This document shows positions 8,230 to 16,273 of a DNA stretch of 64,000 bases, piece after piece. A model generated the notes under the pieces. That model was not told where the DNA came from. It saw only the letters and a program-made list of their open reading frames with translations, and made no database searches. The stretch spans positions 1 to 64,000 of the forward strand of contig JAKSLZ010000001.1 in assembly GCA_024400935.1 (NCBI GenBank). Direction: 5' to 3'. The position numbers and the translations under genes are program-made. How positions within the stretch are numbered: the stretch's first letter is position 1; each line of letters opens with the position of its first letter. The stretch comes from Muribaculaceae bacterium (GTDB lineage: Bacteria > Bacteroidota > Bacteroidia > Bacteroidales > Muribaculaceae).

Positions 8230-8426
8230 GGAGTATTTGATATTAGTATCTCGGGGCCTTATGTTTTACAAAAATACTGCAAATATCACTACTAGAACAC
8301 AAACGGGCCATAATTCAACATTCAAAAGATACACAATTTATATCATATCGTCCAACAAACAAGCCTGCAAACACTTACACATAGCACAAGAAATGGTCTA
8401 AATCACATTTTTTCAAAAATATTCAC

Positions 8427-8434
8427 TAATTTTG
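8427..8434 (+). promoter_or_regulatory. Predicted promoter -7 box of the AraC-type regulator
   Basis: TAATTTTG lies 15 bases before the ATG at 8449. The upstream 200 bp is AT-rich and gene-free. Confidence 0.6.
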
Positions 8435-8448
8435 CAACATAAAAGCTT

Positions 8449-9513
8449 ATGGGGACGACGATAATTAGAATATTATTCTGCTTCACACCGTTTGCAGTAT
8501 GCCTGTTTTGGTTCCTTGTGTTTGCGGTCCATCACAGGCACAACGACGCTGCCAAGAAGACGCTGATGTGTTTTCTTGGCGTATCGTCGACTCTCTACTT
8601 TTGCCACGCACTTTATTTCACCACAGGTTTGTCACACGGCATGGAGTGCCTGTGGACACTGTGCTCGCTCTCGGTCTATCCGCTGTTTTTCCTCTACGTC
8701 TGCAGGCTCACTTCGCACAAGTTGTCGCCTGCATGGCTGGCACTGCTCTTTGTGCCCGGTATAGTTTGTGCCACCGCCAAGCTCCTATTCCCCGGAGACC
8801 TTGCCGACAACGTGCGCAAGGTGCTATTGTTCCTGCAAATATCTTGTGTGCTTTACAAGGGACTGAATCTGCTCAGGACCTATGACCGACAGCTCAAAGA
8901 CTTTTATGCCGACACTGAGGGGCGCGATGTCACTGCCGTCAAGCACCTGCTTGTAGCCGTTGTCGTCACATCGGCATGCTCGGCAATAGCCAACGCCCTG
9001 GGCCGTGATTATTTCGGCCAGAGCATTTGGCTCTTGCTGGCAGTCATGCTCCCGTTCACAACTTTGCTGTTTGCCCTCAGCTACATCGGTTTTATGCGCA
9101 ACTTCACCGCCACACAGTTTGCCACCGAAACTGCCGACGAGCCAACACCCTGCGGAGACGAGGATGACGCCCTGCCCTACAACGAAGATTTGGGCCGCAA
9201 GATAGAGGCGCTGATGACCGACGAGGAATTTTTCCTCACCAAGAACCTCACCATAGGCGACGTGGCCAAGCGGGCGGGATCGTGCCGCACCTATGTGTCG
9301 CAATACATCAACGCGACCAAGCACATGTCTTTCTCTGACTACATCAACCACCTGCGCGTGGAGTATGCCAAGAAACTCCTGCTCGAAGCGCAAAACGAGA
9401 AAATCATCACCATATCAGAGAAAGCGGGATTCTCGAGCGAACAGTCATTCTACCGCAACTTCCGCAAGTTCACCGGCGAGTCACCCTCCACCTGGCAAAA
9501 CAAGCACGCCTGA
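8449..9513 (+). CDS. Membrane-anchored AraC-family transcriptional regulator
   Basis: 354 aa. The N-terminal half (about 1-220) carries six to seven hydrophobic segments (for example IIRILFCFTPFAVCLFWFLV and LLAVMLPFTTLLFALSYIGF). The C-terminal about 100 residues are an AraC-type double helix-turn-helix: LTIGDVAKRAGSCRTYVSQYI, then ITISEKAGFSSEQSFYRNFRKF, the family signature. This layout (membrane sensor plus cytoplasmic DNA-binding domain) recurs in Bacteroidales. The ligand and target are unknown. The divergent or neighbouring candidates are the OMP upstream and the ATPase/fucosidase pair downstream. Confidence 0.9.
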   Translation: MGTTIIRILFCFTPFAVCLFWFLVFAVHHRHNDAAKKTLMCFLGVSSTLYFCHALYFTTGLSHGMECLWTLCSLSVYPLFFLYVCRLTSHKLSPAWLALLFVPGIVCATAKLLFPGDLADNVRKVLLFLQISCVLYKGLNLLRTYDRQLKDFYADTEGRDVTAVKHLLVAVVVTSACSAIANALGRDYFGQSIWLLLAVMLPFTTLLFALSYIGFMRNFTATQFATETADEPTPCGDEDDALPYNEDLGRKIEALMTDEEFFLTKNLTIGDVAKRAGSCRTYVSQYINATKHMSFSDYINHLRVEYAKKLLLEAQNEKIITISEKAGFSSEQSFYRNFRKFTGESPSTWQNKHA

Positions 9514-9597
9514 CCCTAATCCCGTACAGCCCCCCTGCATCACACCTTGCCGCTGACATGTTACTCCCTCGCACCACACCCCCAAACACCCCAAATT

Positions 9598-9713
9598 AGC
9601 TTTTCAAAAAGCTATATTTACCCCAAAAATCACTTTTCTAAAAGCTAATTTTGTACCAAAATTCACTTTTCAAAAAGCGATTTTCCTTACTTTTCTTGCT
9701 TTTTCAAAAGTGA
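9598..9713 (+). repeat. Four phased palindromes ahead of the second ATPase gene
   Basis: Near-palindromes based on ACTTTTCaAAAAGC occur at 9598-9613, 9631-9646, 9664-9679 and 9698-9713, with starts spaced 33, 33 and 34 bp, close to three helical turns. The last lies between the probable -33 and -7 elements of the downstream promoter. Each core is flanked by AATT or ATTTT. An iterated operator for a dimeric repressor is the simplest reading. Confidence 0.8.
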
Positions 9714-9718
9714 ATTCG

Positions 9719-9726
9719 TAAATTTG
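9719..9726 (+). promoter_or_regulatory. Predicted promoter -7 box of the second ATPase
   Basis: TAAATTTG lies 27 bases before the ATG at 9753, with TTG at 9696-9698 as a possible -33. The fourth palindrome occupies the spacer between them. Confidence 0.65.
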
Positions 9727-9752
9727 CACCAGATATTTTCAAAAACTCATAT

Positions 9753-10958
9753 ATGACAGCTTCAAACTTCAAACTGCTTTATGACATCTATCACAGGAGG
9801 TTAGCGTTTGTAGACCTGAGCTTCAAGCGTTATCTGCACAACATTATCAACTGGGATGCACGCATCATTGGCATCATGGGGGCAAGGGGGGCCGGTAAAA
9901 CAACGCTGTTGCTACAGCACATCAAGGAGACCCACAAGAATGTTGACGAGGCCCTGTGGATATCTCTTGACAACTTGTGGTTTAAGACCCATGACGTTGA
10001 CGAACTGGTTGATTACCTCTACACCCACGGAGTGACAACTATCTATTTTGACGAGATACACAAGCTGGACAACTGGGCAACACACATAAAGAACTACTAC
10101 GACAACTATCCCAACCTCAAAATTGTGTACACAGGTTCTTCCATCCTTGAAATAGACAATTCCAAGGTGGACTTGTCGCGCCGGCAGTCATTATACACAC
10201 TGGAGGCAATGTCGTTTAGAGAGTATCTTGAGTATGAAGGCATCATGGCAGAACCTGCAATAAAACTTGTAGACCTGTTGGGCAACCACGTGGATATCGC
10301 AATGAAGATTTCTATCCGCACCAAGATTCTGAAACATTTTGAAGATTATCTTGACCACGGCTGTTACCCCTTCTACAAAGAGGCTAGCGAGGATTTCCAC
10401 ATGCGACTTGCTTCAACCGTGAACCTGGCAATAGAAAGTGACATTCCTGCCGTGACCGACGTGTCTTATTCTACGATAGAGAAGACAAAGAAACTCATGA
10501 TGATTGTTGCCCAAAACACGCCGTTTGAGCCCACAATCACAAAACTCAACGCAGCACTGGAAACAACACGCGACAACTGCTTGAAGATGTTGTACACACT
10601 TGACCGTGCAAAGGTAATTCTTTTGCTGACCAGAGAGTTGAAAAACTATAAGCATCTCGTTTCGCCCGAAAAGATTTATCTCAACAACACCAACATCATG
10701 GCAGCATTGGCGCCGACTAACGAGGCAGGCACAAAGCGAGAAACATTCTTTGCTAACCAACTCTCGGCCATAGCAACCGTTCAGACAGCCCGAAAAGGGG
10801 ATTTCGTTATTGATGGGAAATATCTGTTTGAGGTTGGAGGACCAAACAAAAACTTTGACCAGATAAAAGATATTCCTGACAGCTATCTTGCAATAGACAA
10901 CATTGAAACAGGATATGGCAATCGCATCCCGCTATATCTTTTTGGATTTTTATACTAA
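9753..10958 (+). CDS. AAA-family ATPase, AAA_14/DUF4143 type (second copy)
   Basis: 401 aa. Walker A GARGAGKT is at residues 43-50. Walker B TTIYFDEIHK lies near 94-103, followed by a sensor-1-like IVYTGSSILEI. The middle holds the MSFREYLEYEG segment typical of the family. The C-terminus (GKYLFEVGGPNKNFDQIKD ... IPLYLFGFLY) is a compact DUF4143 end whose nuclease-like site is reduced to FEVGG, unlike IEVKSG in the copy at 707. It is therefore a distant paralogue, not a recent duplicate. The fucosidase follows after 20 bp, possibly co-transcribed. Function unknown. Confidence 0.85.
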   Translation: MTASNFKLLYDIYHRRLAFVDLSFKRYLHNIINWDARIIGIMGARGAGKTTLLLQHIKETHKNVDEALWISLDNLWFKTHDVDELVDYLYTHGVTTIYFDEIHKLDNWATHIKNYYDNYPNLKIVYTGSSILEIDNSKVDLSRRQSLYTLEAMSFREYLEYEGIMAEPAIKLVDLLGNHVDIAMKISIRTKILKHFEDYLDHGCYPFYKEASEDFHMRLASTVNLAIESDIPAVTDVSYSTIEKTKKLMMIVAQNTPFEPTITKLNAALETTRDNCLKMLYTLDRAKVILLLTRELKNYKHLVSPEKIYLNNTNIMAALAPTNEAGTKRETFFANQLSAIATVQTARKGDFVIDGKYLFEVGGPNKNFDQIKDIPDSYLAIDNIETGYGNRIPLYLFGFLY

Positions 10959-10978
10959 CCTACCTAACACATAATTAT

Positions 10979-12304
10979 ATGATGAGAAAAACGATAATGA
11001 TTGTTGCTGTGCTTGCCGCTATGCTCGGTGGCACAGCGGTACAGGCTCAGCCGGGATATGTTCCCAGCGAGGAGAACCTCAAGTCACGCGCCGAGTTTGA
11101 CGAATGCCGCCTGGGCATCTTCATCCATTGGGGCCTCTACAGCACCTTTGCCCAGGGCGAGTGGTACATGCAGAATGCGGGCATCACGCTCGACGAGTAC
11201 AGCAAGGTTGCCGACGCCTTCTACCCCCACCACTTCAATGCGCGTGAGTGGGTCAAGGCATTTAAGGATGCCGGGGCAGGCTATGTGACATTCACATCGC
11301 GCCACCACGAGGGCTTCAGCATGTGGAAGACCGACGTGAGCGACTACAACATCGTCGACGCTACCCCTTATAAACGCGACATCATCCGTCAGCTGGCCGA
11401 TGCCTGTCACGACGAGAACCTGCGCCTTCACCTCTATTACAGTCATCTGGACTGGGGACGTGAGGACTACCCCATGGGGCGCACCGGCAAAAAGTGCGGC
11501 AAGGACTCGACCCGGGCCGACTATGACCACTACTTCAAATTCATGAACGCTCAGCTCACCGAGCTGCTCACCCGTTATGGCGAGATAGGCGCGATATGGT
11601 TCGACGGCATGTGGGACCATGACGAGGACAAAACGCCCTTTGACTGGCGCCTTGACGAGCAATATGCCCTCATCCACAAGCTGCAGCCCGGTTGCCTCGT
11701 GGGCAACAACCACCACGGCAGCGTCATCCCCGGCGAGGATATACAGATATTTGAACGCGACCTCCCCGGTGAGAACACCACAGGATGGGTACAGGACGGC
11801 ATGCAGGTAAGCGCCAAGAATCCTCTTGAGACCTGCACCACCATGAACGGCATGTGGGGCTACCGCATCCAGGACCAGAACTACAAGACCCTTGACCAGA
11901 TTGTGGCGCTGCTGGTGCGCACATCAGGGCACGGAGCTAACCTGCTCATGAACATAGGCCCGCAACCCAACGGCGAACTGCCCGCCACAGCCCTTTCACG
12001 CCTCAAGGAACTGGGCCAGTGGATGCGTCAGTATGGCACCACCATCAAGGGCACCCGGGCCGGCGACATCAAGCCACAGGACTGGGGAGCAACCACACGC
12101 AAGGGCGACCACCTCTATGTGCACGTGACCGACCACAATGCCACCTCTGTTACCCTGCCCCTGCAGTGCAAGGTAAAGAGCGCCGTGGAGTTTGACACTA
12201 AGGCCAAAGTCACCTGCAAAAAGACTGCCGACGGCTACATAGTCACCCTCAATCCCCACCAGGACAAGGCCGACTACATCATCGACCTGACCACATCAAA
12301 GTAA
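10979..12304 (+). CDS. Alpha-L-fucosidase, glycoside hydrolase family 29
   Basis: 441-aa secreted enzyme that releases terminal alpha-L-fucose from glycans such as mucin O-glycans. Signal peptide about residues 1-23 (ends TAVQAQ). The GH29 core includes FIHWGLYS near 43-50, YVTFTSRHHEGFSMW near 100-114 and the nucleophile motif AIWFDGMWD, with D209 as the predicted catalytic nucleophile. The C-terminal about 90 residues form a small beta-sandwich (HLYVHVTDHNATSVTLPL). Two adjacent ATGs (10979, 10982) are equally plausible. No Sus pair is adjacent, so it is an isolated glycosidase. Probably periplasmic. Confidence 0.95.
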   Translation: MMRKTIMIVAVLAAMLGGTAVQAQPGYVPSEENLKSRAEFDECRLGIFIHWGLYSTFAQGEWYMQNAGITLDEYSKVADAFYPHHFNAREWVKAFKDAGAGYVTFTSRHHEGFSMWKTDVSDYNIVDATPYKRDIIRQLADACHDENLRLHLYYSHLDWGREDYPMGRTGKKCGKDSTRADYDHYFKFMNAQLTELLTRYGEIGAIWFDGMWDHDEDKTPFDWRLDEQYALIHKLQPGCLVGNNHHGSVIPGEDIQIFERDLPGENTTGWVQDGMQVSAKNPLETCTTMNGMWGYRIQDQNYKTLDQIVALLVRTSGHGANLLMNIGPQPNGELPATALSRLKELGQWMRQYGTTIKGTRAGDIKPQDWGATTRKGDHLYVHVTDHNATSVTLPLQCKVKSAVEFDTKAKVTCKKTADGYIVTLNPHQDKADYIIDLTTSK

Positions 12305-12388
12305 ACACCCTCCCAGAACTGCCGGCATATCCGGAAAACCCGGGTGGAAACAACCGCCATTCCCCGCAGAATGGCCCAGATAAAGCAA

Positions 12389-12418
12389 GCGGGGCGCATC
12401 GCCAATGATGCGCCCCGC
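12389..12418. terminator. Bidirectional terminator between convergent genes
   Basis: GCGGGGCGCATC (12389-12400) pairs perfectly with GATGCGCCCCGC (12407-12418). It lies between the fucosidase and the LRR gene on the opposite strand. Confidence 0.75.
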
Positions 12419-12442
12419 CGTGTATTTAGTTTGCGTTATTGA

Positions 12443-13660
12443 TTACTCAAAGATGCGGAACTTGTCATACTTGGGATGAGCCTTGAAGGCTGCAGGAACC
12501 TCCTGAGAAACCTTTGTACCCTTGAGACCGAAGATAATAAGCTTCTCGCACTTAGCCAGCGAAGCGGGGATAGAGCCGCCCAGGTCAGCATTTTCATAGA
12601 GCCACAGTGTGGTGAGCTTGGTACAGTTGCCTATGTTAGCGGGGATTTCACCGCTCAGCTTGTTGCGCTGCAGCATGATGGTGGTCATGTCCACACAGTT
12701 GCATATCTCAGCAGGGATAGTGCCGGTGAGGTTGTTGTCATAGATCTCAAATGTGCGGAGCTTGCCGCTCTTGAAGAACTCAACGGGGATAGTGCCCTCG
12801 ATGCCGCAACGGCACAGCACGATGTTCTCAAGGTTGGTCATGGCAGCAATCTTCTCGGCAGGCAGTGTGCTGGGCTTGCTAGCCACATTGCGCAGGAAGA
12901 TGTACTTGAGGTTAGTGTTGTCCCACAGCTCAACGGGGAACTCGGCAGCAGCCTGTCCGGGGCCACCGATAAACGCGCTGTAGTCAACAGTGAGGCGCTC
13001 GAGCTTGGTCATCTTGCCTATGGCGGCAGGCACGCGGCCCACAGCCTCCTCGCTAGTCTCCCACTTCATCGAGGTGAGGTTAGTGAGGTTGCCCACGCTC
13101 TCGGGGATAGCGCCCTTGAAGTTGTTTACCTCAAGCTCCTCAAGTGTGGTGAGCTTGCACAGAGCTTCAAACGAGCCCTCGGGACCGCTTATCTCGAGGT
13201 CCTTGATAGCGGGCAGCTCCATAGTCTCGGGCAGAGTGTAGTGGTCCTTGCCTGATACATACAGGTGCATCTTTTCTACCTTGGGCAATGTGAAGATTTC
13301 AGCAGGCACAGAGTTCTTGATAGACTCCTGATGGTTGCGCACATAGATTGTGAGTTCCTTGAGCTCAGTGAGGCAAGCGATTTCAGCAGGGATGTCGCCC
13401 TTGAGCGAGTCGTCGCGGAGTTTGAGCTCAATGACGTGTTCCACGCCGTTAGCGTCGGTCTCGGCCTTCACACCGTCCCACTCGGCCAGCGGACGGTCAG
13501 TGCCCCAACCGGCTGTGTCTTCAACCCATTTGTCACCATTAAGCTTCTCGTGGAGAAGGTTGAGTACTTCGCGGTCGGTAAGATCTTTGTTTCCACCGCC
13601 ACACGACGCAGCGCCAAGCATCATAAGGGCAGCGCCAATGAATAAGATTGATTTTTTCAT
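12443..13660 (-). CDS. Plant-type leucine-rich-repeat lipoprotein
   Basis: 405-aa surface or periplasmic lipoprotein. The lipobox LGAASC places the lipidated Cys at residue 20, followed by GGG, consistent with export. The body is a run of 22-24-residue LRRs of the plant type (LSGEIPANIGNCTKLTTLWL, LTGTIPAEICNCVDMTTIML, GAIPESVGNLTNLTSM). The first about 90 residues hold a DKWVEDTAGWGTDRPLAEWDGV segment typical of Bacteroidales LRR lipoproteins. The open frame extends 20 codons upstream, but the signal peptide and ATG at 13660 set the start. Likely a ligand-binding or adhesive protein; the partner is unknown. Confidence 0.88.
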   Translation of the reverse strand: MKKSILFIGAALMMLGAASCGGGNKDLTDREVLNLLHEKLNGDKWVEDTAGWGTDRPLAEWDGVKAETDANGVEHVIELKLRDDSLKGDIPAEIACLTELKELTIYVRNHQESIKNSVPAEIFTLPKVEKMHLYVSGKDHYTLPETMELPAIKDLEISGPEGSFEALCKLTTLEELEVNNFKGAIPESVGNLTNLTSMKWETSEEAVGRVPAAIGKMTKLERLTVDYSAFIGGPGQAAAEFPVELWDNTNLKYIFLRNVASKPSTLPAEKIAAMTNLENIVLCRCGIEGTIPVEFFKSGKLRTFEIYDNNLTGTIPAEICNCVDMTTIMLQRNKLSGEIPANIGNCTKLTTLWLYENADLGGSIPASLAKCEKLIIFGLKGTKVSQEVPAAFKAHPKYDKFRIFE

Positions 13661-13758
13661 ACGGTAATTTTTTATGTTTTTATTTCGCTTAGACATTTTG
13701 TAGCATGAAAATTGTGCCATGGGCGAAGTGTCTCACCCATGGCACAAAGATGCAGTTG

Positions 13759-14952
13759 TTATTTCTTGTTATAAGCTTCAAGCGCTTTTTCCAGGACAAT
13801 GAGCGCGCGCTTGAGGTCTTCTATCTTGAGCACATAAGCCATGCGCACCTCGTTCTTGCCGGCGCCCTTGGTGGCATAGAAACCGGTGGCGGGAGCCATC
13901 ATCACTGTCTCGCCCTCGTAGTTGAACTCCTCGAGACACCACTGGCAGAACTTGTCGCTGTCATCGACGGGCAACGATACCACTGTGTAGAACGCGCCCA
14001 TGGGCATGGGAGAATAAACGCCCGGAATCTTGTTGAGACCCTCGACCAGGCAGTTGCGGCGAGCGATGTACTCGTCATACACCGCCTTGTGATATTCCTG
14101 TGGAGTGCTGATTGAAGCCTCGGCAACCACCTGACCTACCAATGGAGGACTCAGACGTGCCTGGGCAAACTTGAGAACTGCGGCGCGCACCTCGGCATTG
14201 CGGGTGATGAGTGCGCCGATGCGGATACCACACTCACTGTAGCGCTTTGACACTGAGTCTATCATCACTACATTGTCCTCGATGCCCTCGAGATGCATAG
14301 CGCTCACATAGGGAGCGTCGCTGTAGACATACTCACGATAAACCTCGTCAGCAAAGAGATACAGGTCATACTTCTTGACCAGGTCGCGCAGTTGTTCCAG
14401 CTCCTCACGGGTGTAAAGCGTGCCGGTGGGGTTGTTGGGGTTGCATATCATGATGGCACGGGTGTGCTCGTTGATGAGCTTCTCAAACTCTTCAACGCTG
14501 GGCAGCGCAAAACCATCCTCGATGTGAGTGGTGATGGTGCGCACCTTGGCGCCAGTCTCACAAGCAAAGCCCATATAGTTGGCATAAGCGGGTTCAGGAA
14601 TGATAACCTCATCGCCGGGATTGAGACATGCCATGAAGGCAAACTGCACGGCCTCACTGCCGCCACAGGTAACGATGATGTCGTCGGGGGTGAGATTGAT
14701 GTTGTACTTGGCATAGTAGCCCACCATCTTCTCACGATATGACTGGTAGCCCTGTGAGGGTGAATACTCCAGGACAGTGCGGTCAACGTTTTTCAGGGCA
14801 TCCAGACCCTCTTGAGGTGTGGGAAGGTCGGGTTGTCCGATATTAAGGTGATAGACTTTCACTCCACGCTCCTTGGCAGCTACTGCAAAGGGCGCAAGTT
14901 TGCGAATGGGTGATGCGGGCATTTCGATGCCACGCTGTGCAATTTTAGGCAT
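13759..14952 (-). CDS. PLP-dependent aminotransferase, class I/II (aspartate aminotransferase-like)
   Basis: 397 aa, fold-type I. Early motif LNIGQPDLPTP, then IMICNPNNPTGTLYTREEL, FADEVYREYVY (PLP-ring Asp) and DSVSKRYSECGIRIG with the Schiff-base Lys at K236. The substrate-carboxylate Arg lies in the C-terminal region (NEVRMAYVL). Length is normal. It most resembles aspartate or broad-range amino acid aminotransferases; the exact substrate cannot be read. It stands alone on the minus strand, about 100 bp upstream of the LRR gene on the same strand. Confidence 0.92.
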   Translation of the reverse strand: MPKIAQRGIEMPASPIRKLAPFAVAAKERGVKVYHLNIGQPDLPTPQEGLDALKNVDRTVLEYSPSQGYQSYREKMVGYYAKYNINLTPDDIIVTCGGSEAVQFAFMACLNPGDEVIIPEPAYANYMGFACETGAKVRTITTHIEDGFALPSVEEFEKLINEHTRAIMICNPNNPTGTLYTREELEQLRDLVKKYDLYLFADEVYREYVYSDAPYVSAMHLEGIEDNVVMIDSVSKRYSECGIRIGALITRNAEVRAAVLKFAQARLSPPLVGQVVAEASISTPQEYHKAVYDEYIARRNCLVEGLNKIPGVYSPMPMGAFYTVVSLPVDDSDKFCQWCLEEFNYEGETVMMAPATGFYATKGAGKNEVRMAYVLKIEDLKRALIVLEKALEAYNKK

Positions 14953-15126
14953 AAAAATTCAGTTTTTTCAGTTTATATGATATTTGGGTGCTAAATTACA
15001 CAAAAATTCTCAATAACGGCAAATATTTAGCCCAGTTTATTTCCTAATGAAATAAAATAACCCTTATTTGCACTATTTACCCCAAAAACAACCGAAACCA
15101 ACAGGCCACTCACACCCGCCACCCCA

Positions 15127-15160
15127 AATGTCCTCAGAGGGAGCTCCCCATGAGGACATT
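15127..15160. terminator. Inverted repeat AATGTCCTCA/TGAGGACATT
   Basis: A perfect 10-bp stem (15127-15136 with 15151-15160) around a GC-rich loop in the gap between two same-strand minus genes. It may be a second terminator stem or a regulatory hairpin. No T-run follows closely on the minus strand. Confidence 0.35.
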
Positions 15161-15178
15161 TTGTGGTCATAAAACACG

Positions 15179-15211
15179 GCGGGGCCGCATCGCCATGAGA
15201 TGCAGCCCCGC
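15179..15211 (-). terminator. Terminator of the PCMD gene
   Basis: GCGGGGC-TGCATC pairs with GATGCG-GCCCCGC on the minus strand, followed by CGTGTTTT. It lies 24 bp past the stop at 15235. Its stem closely resembles the terminator at 12389-12418. Confidence 0.75.
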
Positions 15212-15234
15212 TATTATGTCATTGGGTTTTTTTA

Positions 15235-16188
15235 TCAATAAACGAGCGCCATGTTGTCTACCCACAGGGTCATGCCAATGGTGCCAATATAAGCTGTGCC
15301 ACAGCCGCTTGACGCCATCACGATCAAGTGGGTGGGAGTTGCGTTAGCGTTGTCCCACTGCTCCTCGATAACGGGAACCATCTTGCCCTTGCTGTTGCGA
15401 GCATAGTAGGGGCGGCTCTTGTCGATGAGGCCCATGTAGCTCTGGTAGCCGGCATGCTTGGTGATGTCGCCATACCACACGGGGATGCGGTAGTTGTTCA
15501 CCCAACCTGTGGTGTTGCCAAAGCGCTGGCGGCCTGTACCCACGCGTGCGGCGTGGATGTTGCCCTTAGCGTCTTCCCAACGGCGCTGCAGCAGGATGAA
15601 AACCTCGGCATAGTCGCGGCCGGCTACAGTCTTCTGAGCGCTGAAACCAGTTGCCTGGGTGCGGTTGCCTGTGGGAGCATTGAGCTTATAGTCAAACTGC
15701 AGGAAGCGGGGACGCTTGGTGAAGGGGACACCCATCTCCATCTTGCTGTAAGGATTCTTGGTGCTTGATACGGGTTCGAAGAGACGGCCCAGGAAGATTG
15801 AACCGTTAACCAGCACATCCATGTTGACCACGCCCACAGCCTTTACGTGCTCGAGCATAGTGGTCATCTTAACGCACTTGCCGCTACCGTGAACGTCGGG
15901 GAAAACGGCGTTGCTGGTCTTTACCACGCCCATCACCTTGGCATAGACGTTACTTGTTGCCCAGGGCGAACCACCTGCGGGTACATAAGCCTGTGCACCA
16001 TCGATGGTCTTTGTGGGACCTATCTCATAGATAGTCTTGGTTTTGCCGCCAATCACGGCACTCTCTTTGATGTTGCGTGTTACCCACTGGTCAAAATTTC
16101 CAAACTTGATGGGCTCTACCTTGTCGGCAGCCCCACATGTAGCTGCAACAGAGGCAGCTGCGAGAACTGTAAATAAAAACTTTTTCAT
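15235..16188 (-). CDS. PCMD (putative carbohydrate metabolism) domain protein
   Basis: 317-aa secreted protein with signal peptide MKKFLFTVLAAASVAATCGA. It matches the PCMD type by its order of motifs: FGNFDQWVTRNIKES near 29-43, a GGSPWATSNVYAKVMGV segment, GSIFLGRLFEPV, a lipid-like LQFDYKLNAPTG strand and a C-terminal THLIVMASSGCGTAYIGT ... LWVDNMALVY jelly-roll end. Such domains occur at the C-terminus of Bacteroidales surface proteins and are thought to bind carbohydrate; here the domain is alone. An inverted repeat (GGGTTGAG/CTCAACCC, 16211-16237) lies in its leader. Confidence 0.75.
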   Translation of the reverse strand: MKKFLFTVLAAASVAATCGAADKVEPIKFGNFDQWVTRNIKESAVIGGKTKTIYEIGPTKTIDGAQAYVPAGGSPWATSNVYAKVMGVVKTSNAVFPDVHGSGKCVKMTTMLEHVKAVGVVNMDVLVNGSIFLGRLFEPVSSTKNPYSKMEMGVPFTKRPRFLQFDYKLNAPTGNRTQATGFSAQKTVAGRDYAEVFILLQRRWEDAKGNIHAARVGTGRQRFGNTTGWVNNYRIPVWYGDITKHAGYQSYMGLIDKSRPYYARNSKGKMVPVIEEQWDNANATPTHLIVMASSGCGTAYIGTIGMTLWVDNMALVY

Positions 16189-16273
16189 TTCTTTTTTTTC
16201 TTTTTTCGAGGGGTTGAGCCTTTAATCTTCTCAACCCACTGTTTCTTTATCACTTAATCTGCTTTACTATTTG

